A DNA stretch of 64,000 nucleotides, from NCBI RefSeq assembly GCF_000708755.2, contig NZ_JGVU02000002.1, positions 1,426,001 to 1,490,000 of the forward strand, read 5' to 3'. Made by a program: the position numbers and the translations under genes. Numbering within the stretch: the stretch's first letter is position 1; the number at the start of each line of letters is the position of its first letter. Under the pieces are notes generated by a model, which saw nothing but the letters and a program-made list of their open reading frames with translations, searched no databases and had not been told where the DNA came from. Shown here piece after piece: positions 47,116-56,330 of this stretch. This stretch comes from Metabacillus indicus LMG 22858. GTDB taxonomy: Bacteria > Bacillota > Bacilli > Bacillales > Bacillaceae.

Positions 47116-47568
47116 TCATTCTTCTCTCATTTCTAGGTGCAGTTTCGTCAATGAGCTTTCAAGCTGAATTATTTCCTGCATATCATAATTTCTGATTACG
47201 TTTTTTAAGTATTCTTGCCGCTTATGAATGACTTCTTCAATAATGCGCTGCCCTTCTGCCAGAAGGTGCACTCTTACCACTCTGCGGTCATTTGGATCTT
47301 TCACGCGCACGACAAGTTTGTTTTTCTCCATCCGGTCAACCAGATCAGTCGTAGTGCTGCATGCTAGGTACAATTTGTTGGATAATTCACCGACTGTCAT
47401 GTCGCCGTGTTCAGAAAGCCATTGCAGCGCCACAAACTGGGGCGGTGTAATCGGGAATTGACTCAGGATCTCCCGGCCTCTCTGCTTCACCATCACAGAA
47501 ATATGCCTCAAGGATTTTTCCAGGTCAGCCACCATTTTATCACTTAATACATCATTATGAACTGTCAT
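47116..47568 (-). CDS. ysmB: MarR-family transcriptional regulator YsmB
   Basis: 150 aa. A winged-helix region is visible at about 45-110 ('LQWLSEHGDMTVGELSNKL', 'TTTDLVDRMEKNKLVVR', 'DPNDRRVVRVHLLAEG'), with the DxRxxxv wing of the family. Helices at both ends form the dimer. ATG at 47568 has GAGGG 7 bases upstream. It lies 9 bases before murI, so the two are probably co-transcribed. Target unknown. Confidence 0.9.
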   Translation of the reverse strand: MTVHNDVLSDKMVADLEKSLRHISVMVKQRGREILSQFPITPPQFVALQWLSEHGDMTVGELSNKLYLACSTTTDLVDRMEKNKLVVRVKDPNDRRVVRVHLLAEGQRIIEEVIHKRQEYLKNVIRNYDMQEIIQLESSLTKLHLEMREE

Positions 47569-47720
47569 CAGCAACCCTCACTCATTCAATCTGACCGCAC
47601 GGAGCAGAATGTACACTAGTATTGTGCGTATCATATCCATTTTCTATGTTTTCACACAAAAATGCAAGTTTGATATTTTAGCTGACAGTCATTTCAGGAA
47701 AAAATCCCGGCAGAAATAAT

Positions 47721-47756
47721 AACCGGCCAGCCTAGAATAAGGTCAGCCGGTACGTA
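47721..47756 (-). terminator. Probable terminator of gerE
   Basis: ACCGGC/GCCGGT stem extended by CC/GG after a mismatch, followed by TATTATTTC on the minus strand. Imperfect. Confidence 0.5.
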
Positions 47757-47981
47757 TTAGAGCTCAAGTTCACCCATACGAAGAAGCTCAACAACTGCCT
47801 GTGATCTTCCTTTTACTCCAAGCTTTTGCATCGCATTGGAAATATGGTTCCGAACTGTTTTTTCACTAATGAAGAGCTCGCCCGCTATTTCTTTCGTCGT
47901 TTTATCCTGTACTAATAATTCGAAAACTTCTCTCTCTCTTTTCGTGAGTAGTGGCTTTGATTGAAACTCTTTCTCTTTCAA
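47757..47981 (-). CDS. gerE: Spore-specific transcription factor GerE
   Basis: 74 aa, a stand-alone LuxR-type helix-turn-helix ('[20 protein letters not shown]', '[20 protein letters not shown]'). In B. subtilis GerE acts last in the mother-cell cascade, repressing some SigK genes and activating coat genes. TTG start with GGAGGG upstream. A near-perfect SigK promoter lies 64 bases or so upstream, matching its known control. Confidence 0.96.
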   Translation of the reverse strand: MKEKEFQSKPLLTKREREVFELLVQDKTTKEIAGELFISEKTVRNHISNAMQKLGVKGRSQAVVELLRMGELEL

Positions 47982-48044
47982 GAATGGTAACCCTCCTTGC
48001 TAGGTGCGAGCCGGTCTAACGAATGGGTATAAGATTAGTCAACA

Positions 48045-48072
48045 TATAGTATGTGCACTCTGTATTGGCGGT
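48045..48072 (-). promoter_or_regulatory. SigK promoter of gerE
   Basis: Minus strand AC (complement 48071-48072), 17-base spacer, CATACTATA (complement 48045-48053), a full match to CATANNNTA. Confidence 0.72.
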
Positions 48073-48115
48073 GACTGTTACTTTAGCTGATTCGTGAAAT
48101 TCGGTGTCTATTTTT

Positions 48116-48583
48116 TTATGTGGCAAAGACCTCAGAACCTATGAGCATTTTCTTTTCCGCATTCAGAAATGGTACACTTTTTCCATTGTATTTCGATATC
48201 TGCACAACGGTTCCTCGTCCTGTAAAGCAGACTTCCCTTTTTTTATTTACCGCGCAGTAATGGAGCTCGGCAGACGAATTTCCAACAGATGCAGCTTTGA
48301 CAAACAGCAATAGTTCCTCATCAAAAAACACCTGCCTGATGTAATCGCACTGGATGTCGGCGACAACAGGAATCAGTTCCCCGTCCTTCTTCAGCCAGTT
48401 CTCCATCAGACCTGCATGTTTAAAAAACTCGATCCTAGCTTCTTCAAAATATGCAATTGGAGCTGTGTTGTTCATATGCCCGAACATATCTGTTTCGGAA
48501 AAGCGAACCTTTAAAGGATGATGAAAAGCAAATGTATCCTTCCACTCCTGAAGAGGCATTGTGATATATGGAATTTTGTTCAT
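48116..48583 (-). CDS. ysmA: 4HBT-type thioesterase YsmA
   Basis: 155 aa hot-dog fold acyl-CoA thioesterase. 'VRFSETDMFGHMNNTAPIAY' (about 26-45) carries the catalytic Asp and the FGHMNN motif of 4-hydroxybenzoyl-CoA thioesterase relatives. Substrate unknown. GAGGAA upstream of the ATG. It lies between sdhB and gerE as in B. subtilis. Confidence 0.88.
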   Translation of the reverse strand: MNKIPYITMPLQEWKDTFAFHHPLKVRFSETDMFGHMNNTAPIAYFEEARIEFFKHAGLMENWLKKDGELIPVVADIQCDYIRQVFFDEELLLFVKAASVGNSSAELHYCAVNKKREVCFTGRGTVVQISKYNGKSVPFLNAEKKMLIGSEVFAT

Positions 48584-48611
48584 GGCTGTTCCTCTTTTCT
48601 TTGATGATATG

Positions 48612-48646
48612 TAAAAAACACCTCTTATTTAAAGAGGTGTTTTTCT
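48612..48646. terminator. Terminator of the sdh operon
   Basis: AAACACCTCTT/AAGAGGTGTTT stem, 6-base loop, A-run and T-run flanks. Confidence 0.92.
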
Positions 48647-48655
48647 TCTTACTGC

Positions 48656-49420
48656 TTAGACTTGATCGCTTCCGAAGAAATTGCGGAAGGCCTGGAACGT
48701 TGTATCTCTGTTCAGTGCAGCAATAGAAGTCGTTAAAGGAATTCCTTTAGGACATGATTGCACGCAGTTTTGAGAGTTTCCGCAGTTTGCAAGTCCTCCG
48801 TCACCCATAATCGCTTCAAGACGCTCGGCTTTGTTCAATGAACCTGTTGGATGAGCGTTAAACAAGCGAACCTGTGAAAGAGGAGCCGGTCCGATGAAAT
48901 CAGAATTACTGTTAACGTTCGGGCATGCCTCAAGGCAAACTCCGCACGTCATGCATTTTGAAAGCTCATATGCCCATTGGCGTTTTTTCTCAGGCATACG
49001 GGGGCCAGGTCCAAGGTCGTATGTTCCGTCAATCGGAATCCACGCTTTTACCTTCTTAAGGGAATCAAACATTCTGCTGCGGTCAACCTGAAGGTCGCGC
49101 ACAACAGGGAATGTCTTCATCGGCTGAAGGCGGATCGGCTGTTCAAGCTGGTCGACAAGTGCTGTACATGACTGGCGCGGCTTGCCGTTAATCACCATAG
49201 AACAGGCTCCGCATACCTCTTCAAGACAGTTCATATCCCAAGTGATCGGCGTTGTTTCTCTACCCTCAGAATTCACAGGATTCCTTCTGATCTCCATCAG
49301 CGCGGAGATCACGTTCATATTCGGACGGTAAGGAATTTCAAATGTTTCATCATAAGGGGCGGCACCGGGCTCATCTTGGCGAGTAATAATAAAACGAACT
49401 ACTTTCTTTTCACTGTTCAT
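48656..49420 (-). CDS. sdhB: Succinate dehydrogenase iron-sulfur subunit
   Basis: 254 aa. It carries electrons from SdhA to the membrane subunit. The [2Fe-2S] cysteines lie in 'CLEEVCGACSMVING' and a downstream C. The [4Fe-4S]/[3Fe-4S] ligands lie in 'CMTCGVCLEACP' and 'CGNSQNCVQSCPKG'. It starts 3 bases after sdhA, with AGGGGG inside the end of sdhA. Last gene of sdhCAB. Confidence 0.97.
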   Translation of the reverse strand: MNSEKKVVRFIITRQDEPGAAPYDETFEIPYRPNMNVISALMEIRRNPVNSEGRETTPITWDMNCLEEVCGACSMVINGKPRQSCTALVDQLEQPIRLQPMKTFPVVRDLQVDRSRMFDSLKKVKAWIPIDGTYDLGPGPRMPEKKRQWAYELSKCMTCGVCLEACPNVNSNSDFIGPAPLSQVRLFNAHPTGSLNKAERLEAIMGDGGLANCGNSQNCVQSCPKGIPLTTSIAALNRDTTFQAFRNFFGSDQV

Positions 49421-49423
49421 TTC

Positions 49424-51184
49424 TTATTCCCCCTTTTTCTTCTTCGAGTAGTCGCGTTTGCGCGGTTCGATTAAGCTGACGTCCACTTCTTCGTAGTGGA
49501 ACTTAGGAGCAGCAGTCAGACCGGCAAACGTAGCCATCGTCGTTTTAAGGAAGTCTTCATCATTTCGTTCAGGGAATTCAGGCTTGTAATGCGCTCCGCG
49601 GCTTTCGTTGCGGTTATAGGCGCCCAATGTCACGACGCGGGACATTTGAAGCATGTTCTGAAGCTGGCGGGTAAACGTAGCACCCTGGTTGCTCCATTTC
49701 GCCGTATCATTAATATTGATATTCTGATAGCGTTCAATCAGCTCTTGGATTTTCTCATCGGTTTTCAGAAGCTTGTCGTTGTAGCGGACAACCGTTACAT
49801 TGTCAGTCATCCATTCGCCAAGCTCTTTATGAAGCACGTAGGCATTTTCAGTTCCGTCAAGGTTCATGATGTTCTGCCATTTTTCTTCTTCCTGCTTCAC
49901 ATGAGCGTCATATACAGCAGATGAAAGATCTTCAGCAGAAGCATCTAAGCCGCTGATATAGTCAACCGCTTTCGGACCTGCCACCATTCCGCCGTAGATG
50001 GCTGAAAGAAGGGAGTTCGCACCAAGACGGTTTGCGCCGTGCATGGAGTAATCACATTCTCCCGCAGCAAATAAGCCGGGAATATTCGTCATCTGATTAT
50101 AGTCAACCCACAGACCGCCCATTGAGTAATGAACAGCAGGGAAGATTTTCATTGGAAGCTTGCGCGGGTCATCACCCATGAATTTTTCATAAATTTCGAT
50201 GATGCCTCCAAGCTTAATGTCAAGCTCTTTCGGATCTTTATGAGACAGATCAAGATAGACCATGTTCTCGCCATTGATGCCGAGCTTTTGAGAGACGCAC
50301 ACGTCGAAAATTTCGCGTGTTGCGATATCACGCGGAACAAGGTTTCCGTATGCCGGATATTTTTCCTCAAGGAAATACCATGGCTTCCCGTCTTTATACG
50401 TCCAGACGCGTCCGCCTTCTCCGCGGGCTGATTCACTCATCAGGCGAAGCTTGTCATCTCCCGGAATAGCTGTCGGGTGAATCTGAATGAACTCGCCATT
50501 TGCATAGTGAACGCCCTGCTGATAGACGATGGAAGCTGCTGATCCCGTGTTGATGACAGAGTTTGTTGATTTTCCGAAGATGATTCCAGGTCCGCCCGTT
50601 GCCATGATGACAGCGTCGGAACGGAATGACTTGATTTCCATGCTTGTTAAATCCTGACCGGTGATACCTCTGCATACACCATCGTCATCGACAACGGCTC
50701 CAAGGAATTCCCAGCCCTCGTACTTTGTAACAAGACCTGCCACTTCATAGCGGCGGACCTGCTCATCAAGCGCATACAGAAGCTGCTGACCTGTTGTTGC
50801 ACCGGCAAATGCCGTGCGGTGATGCTGCGTTCCTCCAAAACGGCGGAAGTCAAGAAGCCCTTCCGGTGTACGGTTGAACATGACACCCATGCGGTCAAGC
50901 AAGTGAATGATTGACGGAGCTGCCTCGCACATCGCTTTTACAGGAGGCTGGTTGGCAAGGAAATCCCCGCCGTAAACTGTATCATCAAAATGCTCCCAAG
51001 GAGAATCGCCTTCTCCTTTTGTATTTACAGCGCCGTTGATTCCGCCTTGTGCACAAACGGAATGAGAGCGCTTAACTGGTACTAACGAAAATAAATCTAC
51101 ATGAACGCCGGATTCTGCTGCTTTGATGGTTGCCATCAGGCCTGCCAAACCGCCTCCGACGACAATAATTCTACCTTTACTCAT
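49424..51184 (-). CDS. sdhA: Succinate dehydrogenase flavoprotein subunit
   Basis: 586 aa. It oxidises succinate to fumarate in the TCA cycle on the inner face of the membrane. FAD Rossmann motif 'IIVVGGGLAGLMATIKAAES' near the N terminus; the covalent-FAD histidine is H41 in 'SHSVCAQGGINGA'. Active-site 'HPTAIPG' and 'HYSMGGLWVD' are present. ATG at 51184 with AAGGGAG upstream; a GTG at 51193 overlaps the ribosome site. Confidence 0.97.
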   Translation of the reverse strand: MSKGRIIVVGGGLAGLMATIKAAESGVHVDLFSLVPVKRSHSVCAQGGINGAVNTKGEGDSPWEHFDDTVYGGDFLANQPPVKAMCEAAPSIIHLLDRMGVMFNRTPEGLLDFRRFGGTQHHRTAFAGATTGQQLLYALDEQVRRYEVAGLVTKYEGWEFLGAVVDDDGVCRGITGQDLTSMEIKSFRSDAVIMATGGPGIIFGKSTNSVINTGSAASIVYQQGVHYANGEFIQIHPTAIPGDDKLRLMSESARGEGGRVWTYKDGKPWYFLEEKYPAYGNLVPRDIATREIFDVCVSQKLGINGENMVYLDLSHKDPKELDIKLGGIIEIYEKFMGDDPRKLPMKIFPAVHYSMGGLWVDYNQMTNIPGLFAAGECDYSMHGANRLGANSLLSAIYGGMVAGPKAVDYISGLDASAEDLSSAVYDAHVKQEEEKWQNIMNLDGTENAYVLHKELGEWMTDNVTVVRYNDKLLKTDEKIQELIERYQNININDTAKWSNQGATFTRQLQNMLQMSRVVTLGAYNRNESRGAHYKPEFPERNDEDFLKTTMATFAGLTAAPKFHYEEVDVSLIEPRKRDYSKKKKGE

Positions 51185-51214
51185 CTGGCCCACTCCCTTT
51201 GATTCTAGTACTCA

Positions 51215-51823
51215 TCAAACAAATGCAAAAATAGTGCTGACTCCAACGTAGGACAGTGCAAGGAAAAGTGCGATTGTCACGTAAGTGGAGATCAATTGTG
51301 ATCTAGGAGTGACTGTAATTCCCCAGCTCACAGCAAATGACCACAGGCCGTTTGCAAAGTGGAAGATTGTTGATACTACACCAACTACGTAAAAAACAAT
51401 CATGAATGGATTGCTGAAAATAGAGGCCATCATATCAAAATTCACTTCTGCTCCAAAGGCAGCTGCAATTCTTGTTTCCCACACGTGCCATGAAACGAAA
51501 ATCAGTGTAATAACACCTGAGATTCTCTGAAGCATGAACATCCAGTTGCGGAAGTATCCGAACTTGCTGACGTTGTTTTTCGCTGTAAACGCAATGTAAA
51601 TTCCGTAGATTGCATGGTATAAAAGCGGGAGGAATATAATAAATGTCTCCAGAACAATTCTAAACGGCAAGCTTTCCATAAAATGTGCAGCATTGTTAAA
51701 TGCTTCTTCTCCTCTTGTTGCAAAGTTATTTACAACAAGATGCTGAATTAAGAAGACGCCAACCGGAATCACTCCAAGCAAGGAATGAAGTCTTCGGTTC
51801 AAATACTCTCTGTTTCCAGCCAT
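51215..51823 (-). CDS. sdhC: Succinate dehydrogenase cytochrome b-558 subunit
   Basis: 202 aa, the B. subtilis length, with five membrane helices. It anchors SdhAB and binds two haems that pass electrons to menaquinone. 'RRLHSLLGVIPVGVFLIQHL' gives one haem histidine region; 'SWHVWETRIA' and 'TIFHFANGLWSF' hold others. ATG at 51823 (MAGNREYLNRRL) with AGGGGG upstream; longer in-frame starts lack support. Confidence 0.95.
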   Translation of the reverse strand: MAGNREYLNRRLHSLLGVIPVGVFLIQHLVVNNFATRGEEAFNNAAHFMESLPFRIVLETFIIFLPLLYHAIYGIYIAFTAKNNVSKFGYFRNWMFMLQRISGVITLIFVSWHVWETRIAAAFGAEVNFDMMASIFSNPFMIVFYVVGVVSTIFHFANGLWSFAVSWGITVTPRSQLISTYVTIALFLALSYVGVSTIFAFV

Positions 51824-51918
51824 CTCAACATAACCCCCTAGTAATCTTAAAATCTTTTTTTTAATGTTTCTCCTATTCCCCGGCAATCTTTTAAAAAAAT
51901 AAACATTGTATGATAAAA

Positions 51919-51995
51919 TGTGACAAATTTATTGTACTCCTCACGCGGTACAGCGTCAAGAAAACGTGTTCATAAATTTTAATTTTGTGACAAAT
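51919..51995. repeat. Pair of 10-bp direct repeats flanking the sdhC promoter
   Basis: TGTGACAAAT occurs at 51919-51928 and 51986-51995, 67 bases apart. The first lies just downstream of the predicted start, the second upstream of the -35. It could be a regulator site; unassigned. Confidence 0.4.
51931..51959 (-). promoter_or_regulatory. SigA promoter of sdhCAB
   Basis: Minus strand TTGACG (complement 51954-51959), 17-base spacer, TACAAT (complement 51931-51936). Confidence 0.78.
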
Positions 51996-52125
51996 CTCTT
52001 TTTCAAACAATTTTTATTTTCTTAAAATACTAATCTGGCGCTGATCGGTCAGATAATTTACTTTTATTGCATGTGCCTCATGCCGCATCTTGATATATAA
52101 TAAAAATCAGAAAGAGGGGAAGAAT

Positions 52126-52587
52126 GTGAAAAAAACGAAAGAACAAATTGACACGGCACAGCTCAGAGATATGCAGGTGCCTGCGTTTGCATATGAACTC
52201 CTTAGAGAAGTGCTTATTCCTGACATTTTGGGGAACGAGTCCGCTTCCATGATGTACTGGGCAGGCAAGAGCCTTGCGCGGAAGTATCCGGCAGAATCCA
52301 TCGACGAGCTGATCGCTTTCTTTTCGCTCGCAGGCTTTGGAAACCTTTCACTTGTACATAAGAAAAAAGACGAAATGGAATTTCAGCTGCAAAGCGAACT
52401 GATCCAGGCAAGATTTAAAACGATGAAAGAACCTTCGTTCCAGCTTGAAGCAGGTTTCATCGCCCAGCAGGTGCAGCGCATGAACAAGCAGATCACCGAA
52501 ACATATGAGCATGTTAAAAAACGTGCGGACAAAGTTCACTTTACTGTGAAATGGGACTACAAAGACATGGAGTTTGAAAACGAATAA
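52126..52587 (+). CDS. yslB: YslB, DUF2507-family protein
   Basis: 153 aa from a GTG start with GAGGGG 8 bases upstream (an in-frame ATG at 52090 precedes it and has no site). Conserved 'PAFAYELLREVLIPDILG' and 'MYWAGKSLARKYPAES' mark the DUF2507/YslB family, which has a V4R/TRAPP-like fold. The function is unknown. It is the only plus-strand gene between gerP-like genes and the right edge, and sits between sdhC and lysC as in B. subtilis. Confidence 0.88.
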   Translation: MKKTKEQIDTAQLRDMQVPAFAYELLREVLIPDILGNESASMMYWAGKSLARKYPAESIDELIAFFSLAGFGNLSLVHKKKDEMEFQLQSELIQARFKTMKEPSFQLEAGFIAQQVQRMNKQITETYEHVKKRADKVHFTVKWDYKDMEFENE

Positions 52588-52622
52588 AGGACGGGTACTC
52601 ATGATACCCGCCCTTTTTTTAT
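52586..52622. terminator. Bidirectional terminator between yslB and lysC
   Basis: GGACGGGTA/TACCCGCCC stem (one mismatch), 7-base loop, T7 on the plus strand. Confidence 0.82.
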
Positions 52623-52636
52623 TTTCATCAAAGCTC

Positions 52637-53143
52637 TCAGTTGGCGCCAAGGACGCCTGCCGGCTGCTCTGAAAGTTCAAATGCGTCGTGCAGCGCTTCT
52701 ACCGCTTTCACCATATCAGCATGGCCGACTACCGTTGAAACTTTTATTTCTGACGTGCTGACCATTTTCACCTCAATCTGTTCCTTCGCAAGAACATGGA
52801 ACATTTCCGCGGCAACTCCCGGGTTTGAGACCATTCCGGATCCTACGATCGAGACTTTGGCCAGGCCGTTTTCAAATTCGATCCGTTCAAATCCGAGTTC
52901 CTCCTTATACGTTTCAAGAACGTGCACGGTCTCTTCGACCTCACCTGTTTTAACAGAGAATGAAAGAGAAGCAATCTGTGCGTTTGCTGTACTTTGAATA
53001 ATAATATCCACATTGATTCCGTGGCTTGCGAGTGTTTTGAAAATGGTGGAAAGAGCCATCAATCCGTTTTGCAGCCCGCAAACCGTCACTTTTGACACCT
53101 GATCTTCAAATGCAATGCCTCTTACAATTAAATTCTGTTCCAT
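52637..53143 (-). CDS. lysC: Aspartokinase II, beta subunit (internal in-frame start)
   Basis: 168 aa product comprising the ACT region, starting at ATG 53143 ('MEQNLIVRGIAFED'). GAGGAGGAAA stands about 6 bases upstream within the alpha coding sequence. B. subtilis aspartokinase II is known to use the equivalent internal start to make its beta subunit; the strong internal ribosome site supports the same here. Confidence 0.8.
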   Translation of the reverse strand: MEQNLIVRGIAFEDQVSKVTVCGLQNGLMALSTIFKTLASHGINVDIIIQSTANAQIASLSFSVKTGEVEETVHVLETYKEELGFERIEFENGLAKVSIVGSGMVSNPGVAAEMFHVLAKEQIEVKMVSTSEIKVSTVVGHADMVKAVEALHDAFELSEQPAGVLGAN

Positions 53144-53878
53144 ATCTGTTTCCTCCTCAATAAGCGTGCCCCGTTCGGCTTCTGTGCTGGATCTGACTTC
53201 AAGCGGTACTCCGTAATTTTTGGCAAATTCAACTGCACGCGGATGCAGGACACCCGCTCCCAGGTTAGCGAGCTCAAGCATTTCATCATAGGAAATTCCC
53301 TCAAGCTTTCTTGCCCCTTTTACAAAGCGCGGATCGGTTGTGTAAACACCCGTCACATCTGTATAAATATCGCATTTGTCCGCTTTCAGCGCCGCTGCTA
53401 AGGCAACTGCTGTTGTATCGGATCCTCCGCGTCCAAGAGTCGTAATCTCGCTGCCGTCTGCAAAGCCCTGAAATCCGGCAACAACGACGATTTTCCCTTC
53501 AGAAAGCCGTTTTTCTATTTTCTCTGTATCAATTCCGGAAATTCTCGCATTTCCATGGACGTGCTCTGTGCTGATGCCGGCCTGCCAGCCTGTATAGGAA
53601 ACAGCGTCATAGCCTTTCGCCTGCAAAGCCATTGTCAGTAGAGAGATGGTCACTTGCTCTCCTGTTGAAAGCAGCATGTCCATTTCGCGCTTGCTTGGTT
53701 TTTGTGTGATTTCAGCTGCAAGTGATACTAAATGATCCGTTGTTTTCCCCATTGCCGATACAACGACAACAACACTGTTGCCCTTTTGGCTTTCTTCAGC
53801 TGCACGGTTGGCAGCATTCATGATTTTCTCCGGAGAACCAACTGATGTGCCCCCAAATTTTTGTACAATTAAACCCAT
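52637..53878 (-). CDS. lysC: Aspartokinase II, alpha subunit (lysine-sensitive)
   Basis: 413 aa. It phosphorylates aspartate, the first step to lysine, threonine, methionine and diaminopimelate. Kinase motif 'VQKFGGTSVGSPEKI' at the N terminus; 'TLGRGGSDTTAVALAAAL' binds ATP/aspartate; two ACT domains occupy the C-terminal third. AGAGGCG before the ATG. A lysine riboswitch lies upstream. An internal start gives the separate beta subunit, as in B. subtilis. Confidence 0.96.
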   Translation of the reverse strand: MGLIVQKFGGTSVGSPEKIMNAANRAAEESQKGNSVVVVVSAMGKTTDHLVSLAAEITQKPSKREMDMLLSTGEQVTISLLTMALQAKGYDAVSYTGWQAGISTEHVHGNARISGIDTEKIEKRLSEGKIVVVAGFQGFADGSEITTLGRGGSDTTAVALAAALKADKCDIYTDVTGVYTTDPRFVKGARKLEGISYDEMLELANLGAGVLHPRAVEFAKNYGVPLEVRSSTEAERGTLIEEETDMEQNLIVRGIAFEDQVSKVTVCGLQNGLMALSTIFKTLASHGINVDIIIQSTANAQIASLSFSVKTGEVEETVHVLETYKEELGFERIEFENGLAKVSIVGSGMVSNPGVAAEMFHVLAKEQIEVKMVSTSEIKVSTVVGHADMVKAVEALHDAFELSEQPAGVLGAN

Positions 53879-53940
53879 ATCGCCTCTCGCCTTTCAAGTC
53901 TTATTTGATCGTCAGCAAGTAAAAGGGAGAATCCCGGAAA

Positions 53941-54185
53941 ACGCAAAAAAAGCAATGAGATTCTCTATCTCATTGCTTGCATAAACGAATAATGGAACTT
54001 CATTCATACAATGAGATAGCGCTCCAAGAAAAACATCTTCTTGACAATCCTGCGTCTCTTAAACGCAAAACCAGCAAAGAGAAGAAATGGCTCTTTCTTT
54101 GCTTCGGCGGCGCTCCCCTTTCACGCGTCTTCAAAGGAATCCATTTTCCTCTGACGCGCTACTCTTGAAGTCCGCACCTCTACCG
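53941..54185 (-). promoter_or_regulatory. Lysine riboswitch (L-box) of lysC
   Basis: The minus strand begins GAGGTGCGGACTTCAAGAGT and continues with GGGGAGCGCCGCCGAAGC, conserved L-box sequences. The expression platform is AGCAATGAGAT/ATCTCATTGCT (53951-53977) with seven Ts. CTATCTCATTG near 54009-54019 can pair with one arm as antiterminator. Lysine binding should favour termination. Confidence 0.93.
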
Positions 54186-54264
54186 TCATTTAACGAACTA
54201 AACGATCTGATTTATGAAATTAGTTAAAATTTTAGCAAACCTTACTGCTTAAAGCAAGAACATT

Positions 54265-56049
54265 TTATGCTTCTTCTTTTTCCTGCAGTTTTTCATAGAT
54301 TAATTCTGCGGTATTTGAAGGCATGCCTGCAGCGATAATGTCCTCAATACTTGCCTCTTTCATTTTTTTCACAGACCCGAAATGTTTCAGCAGGACCTTC
54401 CTGCGCTTTTCGCCAACGCCGGGTATGTCATCCAGAATCGATTGAAAAGCGGTCTTTCCGCGCGTCTGCCTGTGGAAAGTAATCGCAAACCGGTGAACCT
54501 CATCCTGAATGCGCTGGAGGAGATAGAACTCCTGGCTGTTTCGTTCAAGCTCCACAATTTCAGGCGGACTGCCGACCATGAGGTTGGATGTTCTATGTTT
54601 GTCGTCCTTTACAAGGCCTGCTACAGGTATGGTCAAGCCAAGCTCATTTTCAAGCACATCCTGAGCTGCTGCAAGGTGGCCTTTTCCCCCGTCAATAATA
54701 ATCAAGTCAGGAAGCGGTAGTTCTTCTTTCAGGACGCGCGTATATCGTCTGCGGACAACTTCCCGCATCGACTCATAATCATCAGGGCCTTTAACGGTTT
54801 TAATTTTATACTTTCTGTATTCCTTTTTAGCAGGCTTCCCGTCAATGAAAACGATCATGGCCGATACCGGATCTGTACCCTGAATGTTTGAATTATCAAA
54901 GGCTTCAATTCTTGCAGGCGTATAAATACCCATTTTTTCACCCAGCTGGTCGATCGCTTTTATCGTTCGTTCTTCATCGCGCTCAATCAGCGAGAATTTT
55001 TCTTTAAGGGCAATTTTCGCATTTTCATGTGCAAGCAGAACGAGATCCTTTTTCTTTCCCCGCTGAGGCTGCGTCGCAGTGACTCCGAGAAGCTCAGCAG
55101 CCATCTCCCGGTCAACGCTGTCCGGAAGCAGTATTTCTTTAGGAAGAATGTGATTGCTCTTTGAGTAAAACTGGCCGAGGAAGGTTAAAAACTCTTCTTC
55201 CGGTTCCTGATAAAGCGGGAACATGGCAATATCCCGTTCAATCAGCTTGCCCTGTCTTACAAAAAACACCTGAACGCACATCCACCCCTTGTCGTACGAA
55301 TAACCGAACACATCGCGGTCGACAAAGTCATTCATCGTCATCTTTTGCTTTTCCATCGTGGCGTCAATATGGGCAATCTGGTCCCGGAATTCCTTCGCAC
55401 GTTCAAAGTCAAGGTTCTCAGATGCAGCCAGCATTTTCTTTGAGAGTTCCTCTTTAATCTGCTTAAATCCGCCTTTAAGAAAGCGCGTCATTTCGTCCAC
55501 CATCTGCCTGTTCTGTTCCTGGGTCACATTGTAGACGCAGGGTGCAAGGCATTGTCCCATGTGGTAGTAAAGGCATACACGATCAGGGAGTGTGGAGCAT
55601 TTTCTTAGAGGATAGAGGCGGTCAAGCAGCTTTTTCGTTTCCCTTGCTGCCTGCACGTTTGGATAGGGACCGAAGTATTTTCCTTTATCCTTCTTTACAT
55701 TTCTGGTAACGATCAGCCGCGGATGTCTTTCACCGGTGATTTTGATAAACGGATAAATTTTGTCATCCTTCAGCATGATATTGTATTTTGGATCATGCTT
55801 TTTTATCAGATTCAGCTCTAAGATTAGCGCTTCTATATTTGAAGAGGTTACAATGTATTCAAAATCCCTGATTTCACTCACAAGCCGCTGCGTTTTCCCG
55901 TCATGCGAGCCTGTAAAATAAGAACGGACACGATTCTTCAGCACTTTTGCTTTTCCGACATATATAACGGTGCCGAAACGGTCCTTCATCAAATAGCAGC
56001 CCGGCTGATCCGGCAAAACGGCCAGCTTTTCTTTTATCAATTGCTCCAT
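54265..56049 (-). CDS. uvrC: Excinuclease ABC subunit C
   Basis: 594 aa. It makes both cuts in nucleotide excision repair. N-terminal GIY-YIG nuclease ('[18 protein letters not shown]'), a CxxC-type region, a UVR motif (about 200-235), an RNase H-like domain ('[20 protein letters not shown]', '[14 protein letters not shown]') and C-terminal helix-hairpin-helix ('[19 protein letters not shown]'). ATG at 56049; a GTG at 56058 is inside the ribosome site. Confidence 0.96.
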   Translation of the reverse strand: MEQLIKEKLAVLPDQPGCYLMKDRFGTVIYVGKAKVLKNRVRSYFTGSHDGKTQRLVSEIRDFEYIVTSSNIEALILELNLIKKHDPKYNIMLKDDKIYPFIKITGERHPRLIVTRNVKKDKGKYFGPYPNVQAARETKKLLDRLYPLRKCSTLPDRVCLYYHMGQCLAPCVYNVTQEQNRQMVDEMTRFLKGGFKQIKEELSKKMLAASENLDFERAKEFRDQIAHIDATMEKQKMTMNDFVDRDVFGYSYDKGWMCVQVFFVRQGKLIERDIAMFPLYQEPEEEFLTFLGQFYSKSNHILPKEILLPDSVDREMAAELLGVTATQPQRGKKKDLVLLAHENAKIALKEKFSLIERDEERTIKAIDQLGEKMGIYTPARIEAFDNSNIQGTDPVSAMIVFIDGKPAKKEYRKYKIKTVKGPDDYESMREVVRRRYTRVLKEELPLPDLIIIDGGKGHLAAAQDVLENELGLTIPVAGLVKDDKHRTSNLMVGSPPEIVELERNSQEFYLLQRIQDEVHRFAITFHRQTRGKTAFQSILDDIPGVGEKRRKVLLKHFGSVKKMKEASIEDIIAAGMPSNTAELIYEKLQEKEEA

Positions 56050-56082
56050 TGCGGACACTCCATTAATAAGGTTTATTCCAAT

Positions 56083-56091
56083 ATTGTACCA
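56083..56091 (-). promoter_or_regulatory. Extended -10 promoter of uvrC
   Basis: Minus strand TGGTACAAT (complement 56083-56091), about 34 bases before the uvrC ATG; weak -35. Confidence 0.5.
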
Positions 56092-56258
56092 TTTTCCTGT
56101 CTGTGAGTCGTGCGGAGATATGCATGCTAATTTGCAGACGCAGTCAGAGGAGAATTCGTGCCTGTTTTACAGGCAGCGGGGCAATCATTTCCTGAGCAAT
56201 AATTGACATATTTTTCGAATCGGAGAGGAGCTTTTTCTCCTTTTTGAAAGAGAAACGA

Positions 56259-56288
56259 AAAACCCAAGCTCGTAAGCCTGGGTTTTCA
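56259..56288 (-). terminator. Terminator of trxA
   Basis: AAACCCAGGCT/AGCTTGGGTTT stem (G-U pairs) followed by TTTTTCG on the minus strand. Confidence 0.82.
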
Positions 56289-56330
56289 TTTTGAAAGATC
56301 CAGCCGAATAATCTCAGGCAGGTTTTCGAA

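Noticed and set aside
53977-54168. 63-aa plus-strand ORF upstream of lysC
   Set aside because: It is antisense to the lysine riboswitch and has no supporting features.
54190-54264. SigA promoter for the lysC leader
   Set aside because: TTGCTA with a CATAAA/ATAAAT -10 at 16-17 bases is possible, but both boxes are too weak to list.
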